From contig JARGXX010000016.1 of the NCBI GenBank assembly GCA_030374765.1, forward strand, positions 558,001 to 622,000: a DNA stretch of 64,000 nucleotides, written 5' to 3'. This DNA is from Agarophyton chilense (lineage: Eukaryota > Rhodophyta > Florideophyceae > Gracilariales > Gracilariaceae). Positions 29,074-41,554 of the stretch are shown piece after piece (positions within the stretch are counted from its first letter, which is position 1; each line of letters begins with the position of its first letter). The translations under genes and the position numbers were made by a program. A model generated the notes under the pieces. The model was not told the origin of the DNA. It was given only the letters and a program-made list of their open reading frames with translations, and did not search any database.

Positions 29074-29933
29074 TTATGAGCTCGAAACCGAGTGATCCGA
29101 ATCAGAAACCCCACGTCTCATGCGGGTAACGTTTCCCCCGATCTGATTTTGGTCTGAGGAACTATTGCGTCCCAGATTGTCGCGCCGCGATTGGAAAACG
29201 CGATAGGTAATTTTTGTCTTTCCTAAGGGATTTGTTCTCAGGTCGGTTTTGTCGTTTTGGGCGTCTTTCAGGAGTCCGAGATCTGTATCAGACCTCAAAA
29301 AAAATTTGACGGTTGCCAAACCAAAACCGCTGGCTGATTATGCTCTAGTTGCCCGTACCCAGCGGGGATGGGCTCGAAGCAGCGTTGTACTTCATTTTGA
29401 ACACTGCTTGCAATGATTCCCTCCAAAATTCCGGAATTAGTCAGTTGAGATGCCACGCTTTTAACAAGGAAATACATTTCGTCGCTCATTTCCGTGCTAA
29501 TCATTGAAGGAATTCGGCGATCCATCCCGCAGCTGACGATTGCCCCCACGAGTGGCATCAGCGCAACAAGCAGCCTATTGGGGAGGACTGCGATGCCCTG
29601 GTATCGGAGGGTGTCGATGCTTCCAAAGATTGTTTTAGGGATTTGTTTGGTCTCATCGAGGGCGTCTGTCGCTGGATCCTTAGTACTAGGAGTAGGTGGC
29701 GGTCTCATAGAGGCTTTCGGATGCACTGTCTTCAACCGATCTCGAAATTCGATGGGGGTGGACTGCTGGAGTGTGCGCTCTGGGATATCCACGATTTGCA
29801 AGATCCGTGCGGGAGTACTACGAGTACTGTGGGCGCGTGAACAGGAAGTTCGTGTCACAAGTGCGGTGGTATAATCTCGAGTGGTTTTGTGGCACTGGGC
29901 GTGGTCCTGAAAGTATTTGGAGGGGGTAGTCAC
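29074..29933 (-). pseudogene. Hypothetical protein gene remnant
   Basis: A 212-codon minus-strand frame (29295-29933) runs into an 8-T tract near 29302-29309 and then stops. The adjacent frame continues SDTDLGLLKDAQNDKTDLR to a Ser/Asp-rich end (SDSDHSVSSS). A single frameshift in the homopolymer would join them into about 285 codons. The protein has a hydrophobic LLVALMPLVGAIVSC segment but no known motif. It could be a host gene or a retroelement gag. A sequencing error in the T tract is an alternative to real decay. Confidence 0.38.
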
Positions 29934-30639
29934 TCTGGTAGTTGGGGGGGAGTTTTTGTCTGGCTTGCGGCAGTTAAAATCCCAAAGAGTTTTTCTTCGA
30001 AACTACCAGACAGAAAAAACTCGACCACGAAAGGCGTAGGAATTCCCAGGAAAGGTAGTTCTAAGTAGAAAAACTAGTTGAAAAGCACCTGGTCAGTGTA
30101 CACTCTATGACGCCCAGTAAGGATAGCATACGCACAAAACCAGAGCAGGGACGAAGGAGCAGTCTGAAATTTGAGAAAAAGGCCACAAGCCAGATACAGT
30201 GCACTGGTACCAGCGAAAGATGACCCTTTAGGGAAGATACTATAAATTGAAAGTCGATTAAGATTCTAGAGGGTGCTTGAGGTTTACCTTGGCGGAGCTG
30301 GCTGGCCGGGAGGTATCTAAGTACGCATCCGGCGGCGACAGCCACGTGTCGAAAAGAACAAACATTCCGCCTCCCACGGGGCCATTGACGGCCTGCGCAC
30401 GGATGCTGAGTAGGCTTTACACGAGGCCCACCTGCGAGAAGAAGCACCTCAAGCATACTATTCCAGTACTATATCCACTACACATCTCTTACAAAAGGTG
30501 CCTCAATTACACTTTAGCCGTTTTTAAATTGGCATTTCTTCTTTGCAGATTAACACTTTATTGCTGGGCAGTTGTTAATTCGCCGGTAAGGGCAAACTTT
30601 CAATTATTTGTGTATAACACGTAGAGGCCGGGGTTACAC
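29934..30639. other. Unassigned region
   Basis: Only short ORFs without recognisable domains are present. A frame near 30277-30450 (FTLAELAGREVSKYASGG) is protein-like but too short to name. Confidence 0.4.
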
Positions 30640-31743
30640 TTGATGTCATCTTCTTGGAAAAGAGCGAGGCGCATTCAGTTGCGCATACTCGCAGAGATGG
30701 ATGATATCGTCCTTGCTTTGTGCATGTTTCAGAAAAAGCAACAAACAGCCGTGCACACGGAAACGGTCGTTCAAGAAAGCGTCCTTCCCGCGAACGACAC
30801 GAACGTAACAGAGTACAGCAGTCGCGAAAGGGAAGCGGAAAGTCCAGGAAAAGGCAACTACTTGTGCGGGTCCAAGGCACCTTATGCAGTACTTATACCT
30901 CAGGATCTTCTCTACAACATTCGAAATGTAGATTATGATATTATACTGTTTGAAAAAACGATTGATATGCGTGGTGGAGTTTCAAGCACTACATGATATG
31001 GTGTCATCTATAATTGCTGGTCCCATAGGTATACGAGGTAAAAACACTTGCTCTGTCCTGCGTGTTTCCTGTAGACGCAAATCGACTAGTGAAAAGATGC
31101 TTTTCATGTTCTTAGATCTGCTTGGTGAGAGCAACGAAGGGGGTCTGGGCGTCGAGCATGTTGGACATAAGTACGGATTATCAACGGGGACGATATCAAG
31201 CTATTTTCCTCACTTCTTGTACGCTGTTTCTTCCGCACTGGACAGCATCACTCCCCGACTCATTCAAAAGCCGTCAGAGACGGTGCGAGTGGGAATAGAA
31301 GGAATGATCCTAGGCTTCCCCAAATGCGTTTTTTCGTGGACGAAAACAAGTGCAAGCGCTGTAGTTCTAAGAGTAAGCGGGAACAAGAAAGAGCGTACGA
31401 TTGTTACAAAAAACCCCAAGTATGGGCGATTGTGGTGTTTAGTGACCTCTTCGGCCGCTTTATTCGTCTGGAGATATCAAAAAGGCGCCGAGAGCGACCG
31501 CAACCTCTATACAAACTTGGAGGTGTATCGAAACGCCTTACGGTTTCTATAAAATGGTCAGGACGGGATGGAAGACATGGGATGTGTGGGAGATAGGGCG
31601 CTAGTTGTTCCGTACAAACGCAACGAGACCACAGATTGGATGCATCGAGTTCTGCACAATCGCTACATCCGCAAGCATCGAATGGTGAACAAATGGGGTA
31701 TTGGGTTTTTGAACAATTGGTACAGGCTGTTCTTAGGAAGATA
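30640..31743 (+). pseudogene. PIF/Harbinger-like transposase
   Basis: Overlapping plus-strand frames carry the Harbinger (DDE_Tnp_4) pattern. An N-terminal region is followed by HKYGLSTGTISSYFPHFL (helix-turn-helix-like), then FPKCVFFVDENKCKR around the first Asp and DCYKKPQVWAIVVFSDLFG and GRFIRLEI around the second. A YTNLEVYRNALRFL block and a C-terminal GDRALVVPYKRNE through KWGIGFLNNWYRLF follow. Frameshifts occur near 30990, 31320 and 31550. The Glu expected before the final block is not evident. The family assignment is by motif order. Terminal repeats were not found. Confidence 0.55.
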
Positions 31744-34700
31744 AAGGTTTCAAAAAGAGCTCTTTACTATTGCCTGAACTACTGCAGCCATGTTATTTAA
31801 CTGTAAATTCTGCAAACGCGGAAAAACCCTGCAATCAAAGGAATAGTATGCGGCTAAGATTGACGCGCACATGCACATATCAGACTCGGAGTCGGAAAGC
31901 GATAAAGAATAAAGATTTATACCTTTACTTCACTATAATGTTCTTGCGCCTCTAACGTCATCCCGAGTAATCGAAGGGTGATGCGGCCGCAGAGCAGGTC
32001 CTAGCCACTACGTCGTCGACGGGTGAGTTTGAGCTTTTCTGTGGGGCCGAGGTCGTTACCAAAGCAGGGTCCATCAAAAAAGTTCAGAAAGCGATGGAGG
32101 CAAAAGAGTGGCTGGCAGCTGCTGAGAAAGTTTGTGGCTCTTCTCGAGCATATTGGTGAGTATGCCAAACTGATCACTCTGGTCCCTCTATAGGAGAGCA
32201 CTTGCGTTTGCTGCATTAGAAATTCGAGTTTGAGCTCGTAGAATCTGCAACTGTGAGGCAGACTGAAGTTGGTCGCGCTCGTCTCTCGCATATGCACGCT
32301 ACCTCTTGCTTCTTTCAAACGACTCCCTTCGCTCGCAATTGCACTTTCAGTTCTTCGTGACTGACTTGTGCAGCTTTAAGAGCGCTTTTAATGCGCTCTC
32401 GTTTGAAATAAACGTTTGATTTGAAAATGAATGCCTGTAGTCCAGTACTGCTTGGTGGAAATCTTGCTGCGCGTCGCCATCTTTTCCACGCGCTTTCGCG
32501 ATTGGCCCCTCAAAGTCGCCGTCCACTTCCCTCATGACGTTCACAACAAACATCTTAGCCAACTTTCTGTTTCTGTTCGCCACATGGCAGACGTTGTCGG
32601 GACTGATGCCTTCTACGGAGCCCTTCCTCCAGCTCATTCCGTGATCTTTATGCGCTCCTAGATGATAGAAGAGTCCGTACTGTGACGCATCTTGACATCT
32701 TTAGCTACGTAAGCTCATGTGGCATCAAGGTTTTTCATCTTTTGCAGCGGTGTTTCAAGTTCTTTTAGTTGCTAAATGATCCACACCTTCTGCACGTTGT
32801 TTACGACAACCAAGTCTGTTTTGGATTTAAGGGGTTGTAAGCAAGCTTACCGGAAGGCGAGTCGGCGCTGGCACCAATGATGTCTACATTTTTCGCTATG
32901 GACGGTTCTTAAGCTGTTGTTTCCTGAATCAGTGCGTCAACTATTTTGATGATAGTCCAGCAGATAAGGAACTGCGGGGGCGCGGGATGGAGGGAGGGGA
33001 GTGGCGTAGTCGATGGCTGATGATCTGCAGCGGCGTGGTCGTCGCCTGTAATGAAAGGACATATTTAGTGAAGAGTGGCAAGGCTTGCTCTTAGAACCTT
33101 GCTTATTTGTAATTTAGGCCAGAAAACAAGAACTATAGGGTTGCTAAATAAAAACGGGACTTTCCGAAAGCGGCCCTTATTCCCGAAAGTTTTCCCTTTT
33201 TTAAAAAGGGCTTTTACATTTCACTATTACAGAGTTCTCAAAGGCCAGTGCCCTCTACATCATTGCGTCCAACAAGGTTGGTGATTCCAATTCCTTAGCG
33301 TTTCAGTATTCCAGTTCTGCGTTGCCTGCCAATCGATTCAGAAAATCTCGGGTACTTGTAGGCTCAAAACCGATCGTACTCCGATTTATAACTGGTGTCA
33401 AGAATAGTCCAAACCACAGATAATATACAACAAGAGAGAAAAGACCACTACTTTACTTTCAGTTTGACCTGAAACTGATTTTATTTTCATACGTCACCTG
33501 CTTATTCGAATTCTCTACCATTGTATCTAAACGAGAGACCCAACTCGTTTGCGTGATTAGGAGACTGGACAAGAACAGCGAGTAGATAATAATTCTGGAC
33601 TCAGTGGAACTGTGGAAAAGAGCGCGAAGAAAAAACACGAGAAACGCGGAAGAGGAAAGGGGAAAGAGGTGCCCGGCCAAGTGTTCTGCGGAAACCGGGA
33701 AGCGCAGGCAACACGTGCAAAAACGGCCCCTAGCCAACATTTTGCCGAAAACTTAGCAGCCATTTTTGCTTCTTTTTCAAACCCAACAAAGAAATCTTCA
33801 TCTTTACTCCCTACGCCGCGGTTTTCCTTAACGTCCGATGTCAAGGCTGCCATACTTGACTCAAGTGCAGCAGAAGATTTTCTGCAAGTCGACTCCCCCT
33901 CGCTAGACATCGCGTAAAAAGCAAAACGTAACTTTTTTCCGAGCCGCATCGAATGTCTTTCGTTGCATAATACGGAAGTATTATTTCGCTTTGGGAGACC
34001 AAGAATCTGTTAGCCCTAATGTGCGCGGATGTCTTGGAGTGAGAAAGAGAATTAACTGGACGAGACCTAGGAAGGCTCGTTAACGGCGCCTTTTATAGGG
34101 GATAAATGTTTCCCAAACAGGATATTGTAGGAGAGTTAAATTATCTACTTACTACTTATCATCTACGTAATATTACCTGTCTATAACTCCACGTTCCAAG
34201 TACTAGCATTGCATCAGTGTGATTTACAACAGCGTTTCCTCACTCACGGTCGGATTATTTGATTATCTCTGACGGAATCGCCGGGTTTGTGCGAGAATAA
34301 TATGATTTCATTATAGCGCAAAAGAACCTCCTTTCGATCTTGCTGCCCTACTATTGCCTTCTTCGTGAATTTAATTTTCTTTTTCACGTTGAGAGCATTC
34401 AGAGCTCCTGCGTTCGCTCTATGGCGTCTCATATGTCGACTCATAGATCAGAGTTATTGCCTAATTTTCGTACAGCTAACGTATTCAACGTCTATTCTGG
34501 ACATTTATCTGCGTTTCTACTGTTCATCACTGATTTGGTACATATATTTAAAGGTTTATGTGGACTTGGAGCCACTGCACTGCTTTCCAGAAGACTGAAA
34601 TCTCAGTTTGGAGCAGTTTTACATGACATTGTTTTTGTAAAAGCGCAGTATCTTCCAGGCGTCTGTACACTTCAAGGACTTTTCAATGTTTTCCTCTGCA

Positions 34701-34754
34701 TCAATAATCTTCTTTCTGTTCTGTAGGTTAGTGAAAACGCCGATGATGTCACCT
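31744..34754. other. Unassigned AT-rich region
   Basis: No gene can be supported. Minus-strand frames at 32347-32637 (MSWRKGSVEGISPDN) and near 33730-33910 (MSSEGESTCRKSSAA) have ordinary composition and might be exon or transposon fragments, but nothing identifies them. Confidence 0.4.
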
Positions 34755-35099
34755 TCAATAATTCCAGTTGGCTTTGAGGTCACTATTTTTTTTGTGACAA
34801 GCGGAAAAGCGCACGCAATTATTGAAGATTTGTTTCACTTTCGTAATGAAAGATGTCATTGAACCAACTAGAAAACCTGTTGGTTTTAGTACCTTATTTG
34901 GCTTCCAAACGGTCTCGTAGAAATTAGTACTTTTTTGCTCCACACCGACAGTAGGGTTTTCAAATGCACGAATCCAAGCACGTGCAAGAGAGCAATCTTC
35001 GGCTATGCTGTAGTTGTTTTTTTCAACTCTGAGCCATGTTGAAAGATGGGTGGTAGAGTGAGCTTTGCTTTTAACACTTTGAGCTGTAACAACGCCCAT
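34755..35099 (-). pseudogene. Myb/SANT-like (trihelix) domain fragment, Harbinger-associated type
   Basis: The minus-strand frame has NNYSIAEDCSLARAWIRAFE, NPTVGVEQKSTNFYETV and LVGSMTSFITKVKQIFNN. This spacing (W in helix 1, a VGxEQKSxxFY signature, S.....I..V) is typical of the Myb/SANT-like DNA-binding proteins encoded as the second gene of Harbinger elements and of related plant proteins. It ends at a stop at 34755 without the usual C-terminal region. It may belong with the Harbinger transposase at 30640-31743, but 3 kb of other DNA lies between. Confidence 0.42.
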
Positions 35100-36699
35100 G
35101 AACAGTTCTCAGCATGCTCGCTGAGATCAATAGCGAAAGCAGTTTTCGCCAAATCACCAAAGTGCACAAAGGAAAACCTACGAAGGCAGCAGACTCGGAA
35201 GCTTCGGTTGTTGCAAAGAGGCGAATGGGTGAGGCATATTGCCCAAATATGCCTCCATATATAGCCTCGTGGCAAAATGATTTGGTGTTTTAATGATTTC
35301 ATGTTTGCCGAAGGGAGTTGCCAAAACAACACTTTTCTATTTATTTGACCATTTGGCCATTTGATGCCCAGCGATAGAGATACTTTTAACAATATATTCT
35401 GGTACCAAATGATTTCATATTCATTCGTTTATTCTTTTGAGCAATTGGAAAATCAGACAGAAAAGCTCTGCGACTTGCTCTCGATTCCAACTTTCGGCTC
35501 TAAATTTGTCTCAAATTTGCTTGCTTCTTTCTCTCGATGACATTCACAATGTTTGCACATTTATTTTGTATGATCCGGGTTTTTTCTGTTAATCGATGCA
35601 GCACTTTCCCGCGGATAAGGCTGACGTTCATTGAAACTGACAGAAAACTGTGTGTCTTAATTTATAAAAAAAGCAAGGGACGCGAAGATTGCTTATCGCC
35701 ATAGATGAGAAGCCACTAGATGAAGGCAAGGCCAGTACCGACGGAGGACGCAGTGAAATTGTGTCGAGGATACTTTTTTCTGGTGCCTTCGCGTTATGTA
35801 GCACTCAATAAAGTATTCAGTAGTTATTTTCTGTATGGGTTGAGACCTTTCTGTGTACTTCTCTATTATCTTTTCACATATTTTGTGAATCAAAGACAGC
35901 GATTCCGTTTGATTAAGTAACTGTTATTCTGTGCGACGAGCATAAAAAAAAAGTCTTCACTCATGTTAATGAAGGTAATTATTTACCCCAAGACACGGGG
36001 ATTTCGTCTCAAGTTTTCTTTCAGAACTTGCTCTGATTGCTTTATAGGTCCTTTTAGACGAACTCTTGTTTCATTCATCCCCATTCCAAAAGCATATATA
36101 TATATTTATATCGCAAATGATTCGTACTTCATCAACATTTATAATGGCTCTTTGGTAGAGCTCCAAAGCTTTCAGACCACACTTTACTAGCAACGCTGGA
36201 ACAGGAAAGGGTTGGATGGTATTGCTCTCTTTCATGGCTTTTTATTGATTGTAATCATTTTACGGAACGAAACCACTTTGTTTCCGCATATATTCAAATT
36301 CAAATCCGATTAATTTTTTCCTCTCATTGACTACATGACAGCTCGCTACGCTCGTACTATTACGCTTCGCATTTTTCAACAAACTACTATTGTCAAGGTA
36401 AAAAATAATTTTTTGACAACAACATTTCAATTTTTAATACGAAGCTATAGTGTTTTAAACTACCACGCGATGGAATCCGAGCGACTTAACCAAAAAATAA
36501 CTAATTCCCAGCCAGCTCACCCCTACTCCCCAAAAACCAATCCTAGACCAAAACCCATTAAATTCCTACACCCAAGTCCACTACTACAATCCAAACTATA
36601 CTTCCTTTTGATACAGGTTCCAAGCTCTAAGTTGATATTCCAGGAGACAGTTTTCTGTTATAATGATTTTTTCAGAAAACTGATTCCGAGTGTCAGAAT
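35100..36699. other. Unassigned AT-rich region
   Basis: I see short ORFs only and an AT microsatellite near 36092-36112. No feature can be named. Confidence 0.4.
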
Positions 36700-36757
36700 T
36701 CTGCGAGTCGGGTGCAGAATTCTGACGAACTGACTTAAACGAAAAACGATTTTCGGC

Positions 36758-37632
36758 TTAAGTTTCCACATGATAATCCAAACCCCCAGCCCAATCTGGC
36801 GGCGGCACGTTGAAAGATGTGTATGCCCTGGTGTAAACCGCCTCAAATGACTGACGTTGAGCCGGGGATACTTCGTTGAGCGCTTGGTATAATTTGTGTG
36901 GTTGAATATATCCCTTAAAATTATTATCGCTTTGCCAACGTCCTCGGCATTTAATATCCTGGTCGGCGAGACGAGCATAAAGCTTATCGGTGGTCGCCCC
37001 GTCGTACCTAAACATGTGTGGAATGATCGCGAACGCAATCCCAAGACGTTCGACGGCTCTTCGGAGACCGGCCCGAAACAGGGCTGGCTGATACAGGAAA
37101 AGAACTTCTGCTTCTGCCAACCTCCTTCTTCTGACTAATTTTCTTAACAAAACCGCCAAGAAATACGGCCTTATCGAGACAGATTCATTACGACCACGTT
37201 TTTCTATCGCAATGTTGAGCATCCCATAGTGCGGCCGCTTTTCGCTTAGCGGCCGCACGGCGACGTCCAATACTTTTAGATGGAATAAATCCCCTAGCCT
37301 GAGATACCCATCAAACAACAGCAGCAATCCTACCCCCAGATCCGGATCCCCGTGTTTAAAAAGATCCAATGCCAATCCGTATACAACGATTTCCGGAAAC
37401 ACGCCAAAATGAAGGTTAGAGCGCGACGCTGTCCAGCCCTGTATACTTTGATTTTCCAATACCAATTTCCCGCTGAGTTCGGGGGGGAAAAATTCCAACG
37501 CTGATTTTTCCTGAGCTACACCTCCTGCCTTCAATTGTTGATTACCATGAAAAAGATCAATGCAATACCTCGTGAACAATGTATCAACTTTTTCTGCGTT
37601 CCTACATCGACGGCGAGCGACTGGTTGCTGCG
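36758..37632 (-). pseudogene. Tyrosine recombinase of the DIRS-like element
   Basis: This part cleaves and rejoins DNA to integrate the circular cDNA. The catalytic set is visible and looks intact: Arg in FDGYLRLGDLF, HxxR in IIPHMFRYDGATT, Trp in CRGRWQSD, and the nucleophile Tyr in FKGYIQP. The C-terminus is WAGGLDYHVET before the stop at 36758. The N-terminus is cut by the LTR at 37633. If the LTR and one copy of CTGCG are removed, the frame joins RNase H without a break (the WLAQ end continues QPVARRRC), so recombinase was part of one pol protein. Confidence 0.82.
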
Positions 37633-38468
37633 TGTAGTGCAATGCCCGCGTGCGGGAAAACACCACGAAGACGCTCGGGATCTTCCTCCACGGAGGTAGC
37701 TGAGCGGGAAAGAGCCCTCCCAGAGGTGACACGACTTAGCCGGGTTGTAAGGCCGGGGTCACCCGTCGCGACTTGCGCAGGGAGGTGAAGAAGGGCTCCT
37801 CTTGTGCGTGTGCCTCGGATTGAGGAAAAGGTCCACACGGTGGCCGTGATCCGACGTGTCGGTACAGCCGCGGATAGCGGGATGCTACCCGTAATCGGGG
37901 AACGAGGAAAAGGAAAAAGGGAAAAAGGGAGAAGGAGGGGGACGAGGGGCGATGGCACCGAGTCACGCGAGTGGCTCTGTATGATACGGCACAGCCGGAG
38001 ACCAACCCTTAACAAGGCGAAACCCAACAACAGTTGGAAAAACACTCCCAGCGATGGGTCTCTTTAGGCGGGCAAGGGGGATGGTCAACCCGAGTGCTAC
38101 GCGCTACTCCTCGTGAGAGGTGATTAGCCCGCGTAGGCGGTAGAGACCAGAGCCAAACCCAGATCGGCAACCTTGGGGAAGATTGAGATCGGGACCCTTG
38201 ATGGGGGAGTTTACTGGTGCGGCGGCCACTGCTGTCGCACTAAGTACTGTAGCTCCCCTAGTGTAATAACTAAATAAATAAATAGATAGGGAGTTCCTAT
38301 CCACACACCTACTGTGGTCATAACTACACCTGCCAACCGTCCCACACGTGTAGACATTCCGGCATTCCGGTGAACGGTCATAGACTGTACTCATATAATG
38401 AGCAAGTGCCGGATGTTCCGGAAAAATACAAAGTCCAAGAAAACCCCCTTCAGAGGGCGTGCACTTCA
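37633..38468 (-). repeat. Solo LTR inserted in the DIRS-like pol gene
   Basis: It starts TGTAGTGCAATGCCC and ends GTGCACTTCA on the plus strand, with 5-bp duplications CTGCG at 37628-37632 and 38469-38473. Internal blocks (CACGAAGACG, AGAGCCCTCCCAG, CGTCGCGAC-like) show it is a diverged relative of the LTRs at 2269 and 8726. Confidence 0.93.
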
Positions 38469-40476
38469 CTGCGCCAGCCACTCCACGAAATAACTAAGGT
38501 TCTTACGGTATCCTTGCAGTGTTGCCGCTTTTACCCCCCGGTGACCTAGATCAAAAAGCCCGTGACGGTTCATCGTCTGGATTTTCCAGCTAGGGACATA
38601 AAAATAATCCATTGTTAGGTCACCAACGTGTACCAACGCGGCAACGCGCCTGCAGATCCGGTTAAAGCTTCGCTTACTGCTGCTTCCCTTTAGCAAAGCT
38701 CCAAGAAGCGACTGGTTATCAATAAACATAATTACCCATGTTCGATATTTATTCCGATTTCGAAGAAGCCAACGCAGACCAAGAATGACTGCTTCGCCCT
38801 CTAGAATGTGTATCGGGTGTTTTTTCTTCCAACGATGTCGTATCGCAGTTTTCCACTCCTGTTCTTCAATCCATTCAATCCGATCCGATCTTTCGCAAAT
38901 TTTCAAAGGATCTCGGCACTCGGTATAAACTACTCCTCCACCAATTAAGCTTGCGTCTGTACAAAGGATTGTTGTGTTGAACGGCGTAGAAATATTAATC
39001 TGGATCAACGGTGCTAGTTTTAAAATTAATTCTAGCTCCTTCCGGCTAACAACGTTGCCGCCAACATATTCTTCGGTTGAGGACGAAATGGAATATATTC
39101 TTTCGAAGACCGAAAAGAGTGGCCTCCTTAAGAGCATAAACCAAGCCCATTTTCCAATTATGCTTTGTACTTCTTGTACCTTCCATATCTTCTTTCTTCA
39201 GCATGTTTTCTGTACTTGTTATCAGCGTTCTCATTTTTTCCCGTTTTGGCATCAATACGCCATTTTTCCCGACTTCAATTCCCAAGACTTCTGTACTTCC
39301 TCCTTCTGCAGGCCATGATACTTTTGTCGCCTGCGAGGGCAAAGAGCTACGCTCAGACTCCTTTATCTCGGCCCGCAGATTTCTTTCCGACATCTCTTTG
39401 CTTGTTCCAAACGAAAAATAATCGTCCACGTAAGCTCCAAATTTATATTCGCCAACGGAAATTGAATCCGCTACCCAGTCGTCCATGGAAAGCTTAGCGC
39501 GAGCTAAGATTTCTAGATGGATTTCTTGAGCCACAAAGACGGATTGTGACCACCCCATGGGCATTGAGAGCATGACGAGGAATAATTTTTTCCTTTCGAC
39601 TTCGATTGGTGGCAAACCAAAATACGTATTCATCCATCCTGGTAATTTCATTCGGTGGTATTGATTGTCCATGTCTGACTTTCCAACATAAAGCGTTCGT
39701 CCTTCCGGGATGTGTAATCTCGCCAGATACCCTGGGTTAGGAAGATCGATTTTTGGTGGATCGGTAAACTGAAGGTTAGAGTTCCGAGAGTCGTTTATGA
39801 GCCTTTGTTTTCCCTCTTTTTTAGGGACCGCAAAAACACCATTTACAACTTTCGATTTTCTTTCCCTCAGATCTACTAACCCCCCTTCCACCAGTCTTCT
39901 AATCAGGGCATTGTAATCTTTCGCCTTCACTCCACAAAACGGCTTCTTAGCTCTTTTCACCTCTTCATCTTCTCGGATAATTTTTCTAGTCATATATAGT
40001 AGCTGCATATCCCCTGGTAGTAATGAGATAATATCAGCCGAGGCTGCCAGACCATTTTCTGGCAATGATACTCGGTCCGGATTCAGCCAGACCCATTGGT
40101 GTGGGTCAGTGTATTCGAACGTAGAATCAACCTCTCCTACGGACTCCTCCGCAACGAAATAATTTCGGCGGTATGAGTCCTCCCCGATGCCTTGCAAGAT
40201 ATTTCTCGCCAGGCTTTGGACAGCGTTCCTCTCTTGTACCGGTAGAAAGGGGTAGACATGCCCGGCATACAGGCAATTAAGCCCACTTCGAAGTCCCTCA
40301 AGTAAACTTTGGATTTTCTTCTTGCGTCTCCACTTTTGTCGATGTCGTGCGCTTGCTTTCTTTGTATCCCCGTCCTGTATTTCAGACGACCCTGACACAG
40401 GAAGCACGTCCCGCATGCCCGTCAAATTAAATTTTTTTGTTGTTGTCGTTGTTTTTATATTAATTTTTGTTCCCAT
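38469..40476 (-). pseudogene. Reverse transcriptase and RNase H of the DIRS-like element
   Basis: The RT domain shows MPMGWSQSVFVAQEIH and active site FGAYVDDYFSFGT. RNase H follows with LCTDASLIGGGVVY, HILEGEAVILGLRW and IMFIDNQSLLGALL. The RT frame starts at the ATG at 40476, overlapping the last 17 bases of gag, and ends at 39046; RNase H is in another frame open from 39137, so one frameshift separates them. The pol start overlapping the gag stop suggests coupled translation. RNase H runs to the LTR insertion at 38468. Confidence 0.85.
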
Positions 40477-41554
40477 CTCCTTGCTTCCGCAAGGCAGACT
40501 TATCCTTCTTAAACTCCTTACGAAGTTTTGCCGACTTGTGAAGCCTTCGCTTCATTGACTCGCTTATCAAAACCTCGTGTTCCTCTTCGAGTTCTCTGGC
40601 CGCTTCCCAGTTGCCAGTCTTATCAACCATTGTCACTGCAGCCAATCTACAAATTGCCAACTCCACCGCCAACTCATTTTTAGCGCGCATAACGCCCAAA
40701 GAGCTGATGAGGCAGTCGATAACCCGAGCTATTGTTGCAGCTTCCCGGCGGTTCCGAATGCCCGTCAAATGACGAGCTTCAACCCACGCAGAGACCGTCG
40801 GATAATTCGTCAGGGCTTTACGGAGCATATCTTTCCCTTCAAGACTGTCAACCGAAACATATTGTTCAGGAAACAGTTTGCTAGCGAAAGCAACCCAGAA
40901 CTTCTTGTTCGCCTTCTGCCGTTTCGAATTCAAAGCCTTCTTAGCAAGGCTCGAAATCCCCTCATCTCCACCGTCGGACTCTGAGCCAGTGTCATTGCCG
41001 GAATCGACAACAACTCCTTCCATCGCCTGTCCGATGTCGACAAGAAAATCCTCCCCCTTTGACTTCTTCTTTGAATTTTTCCGCGACTTCTTCAATTCCT
41101 TAATGTCTTTAGACATGCGTTTCTGCGCCTTCTCCAACCCCTCCATGAAAGAAAGAATTTTCTGCATTTCACTGAGACGCATAGTAGCCTCTTCCTCAGA
41201 GTCAGAATCCGGAGCGGACTCGGACTCGTATTCACTCGAGGATTCACCCTCTTTGCCCCCCGTCACGCGTTTCGAACGCCCTCGAGGTTTTTGATCCAAG
41301 ACGGTTACAACTCGAGTACTCGCTACTCCCTTAGAAGACCCCGCTTTCGGCTCACTTCCTCCGACACTCAGTGAGTATGTTTTATCTTCAATGCAATGGA
41401 ACAAGACGTCCGTCTCTCCCTCTTTAGAGATTCCCGGAATCTCATTCCTGATTACACGAAGGAGAGCATTTTTGCTCTGTGACTTTTCTCCAAGGTAAGC
41501 TGAAAGCCTGCCCCGAAAAGCTTCTCTTACGACTCCTAAGGCGTCTTCCCCCAT
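40460..41554 (-). CDS. gag-like ORF of the DIRS-like element
   Basis: An intact 364-codon ORF begins MGEDALGVVREAFRGR. It contains an acidic Ser/Glu/Asp-rich stretch (ESSSEYESESAPDSDSEE), a basic helical segment (KDIKELKKSRKNSKKKSK) and a C-terminal helical region with many charged residues. It has no zinc knuckle, as is usual for DIRS gag. It overlaps the RT ORF in a different frame. The name rests on position and composition. Confidence 0.68.
   Translation of the reverse strand: MGEDALGVVREAFRGRLSAYLGEKSQSKNALLRVIRNEIPGISKEGETDVLFHCIEDKTYSLSVGGSEPKAGSSKGVASTRVVTVLDQKPRGRSKRVTGGKEGESSSEYESESAPDSDSEEEATMRLSEMQKILSFMEGLEKAQKRMSKDIKELKKSRKNSKKKSKGEDFLVDIGQAMEGVVVDSGNDTGSESDGGDEGISSLAKKALNSKRQKANKKFWVAFASKLFPEQYVSVDSLEGKDMLRKALTNYPTVSAWVEARHLTGIRNRREAATIARVIDCLISSLGVMRAKNELAVELAICRLAAVTMVDKTGNWEAARELEEEHEVLISESMKRRLHKSAKLRKEFKKDKSALRKQGDGNKN

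Noticed and set aside
34340-34726. 128-codon plus-strand ORF near the Myb-like fragment
   Set aside because: Composition is AT-driven and no domain is seen; the opposite strand is the better candidate for transposon coding.
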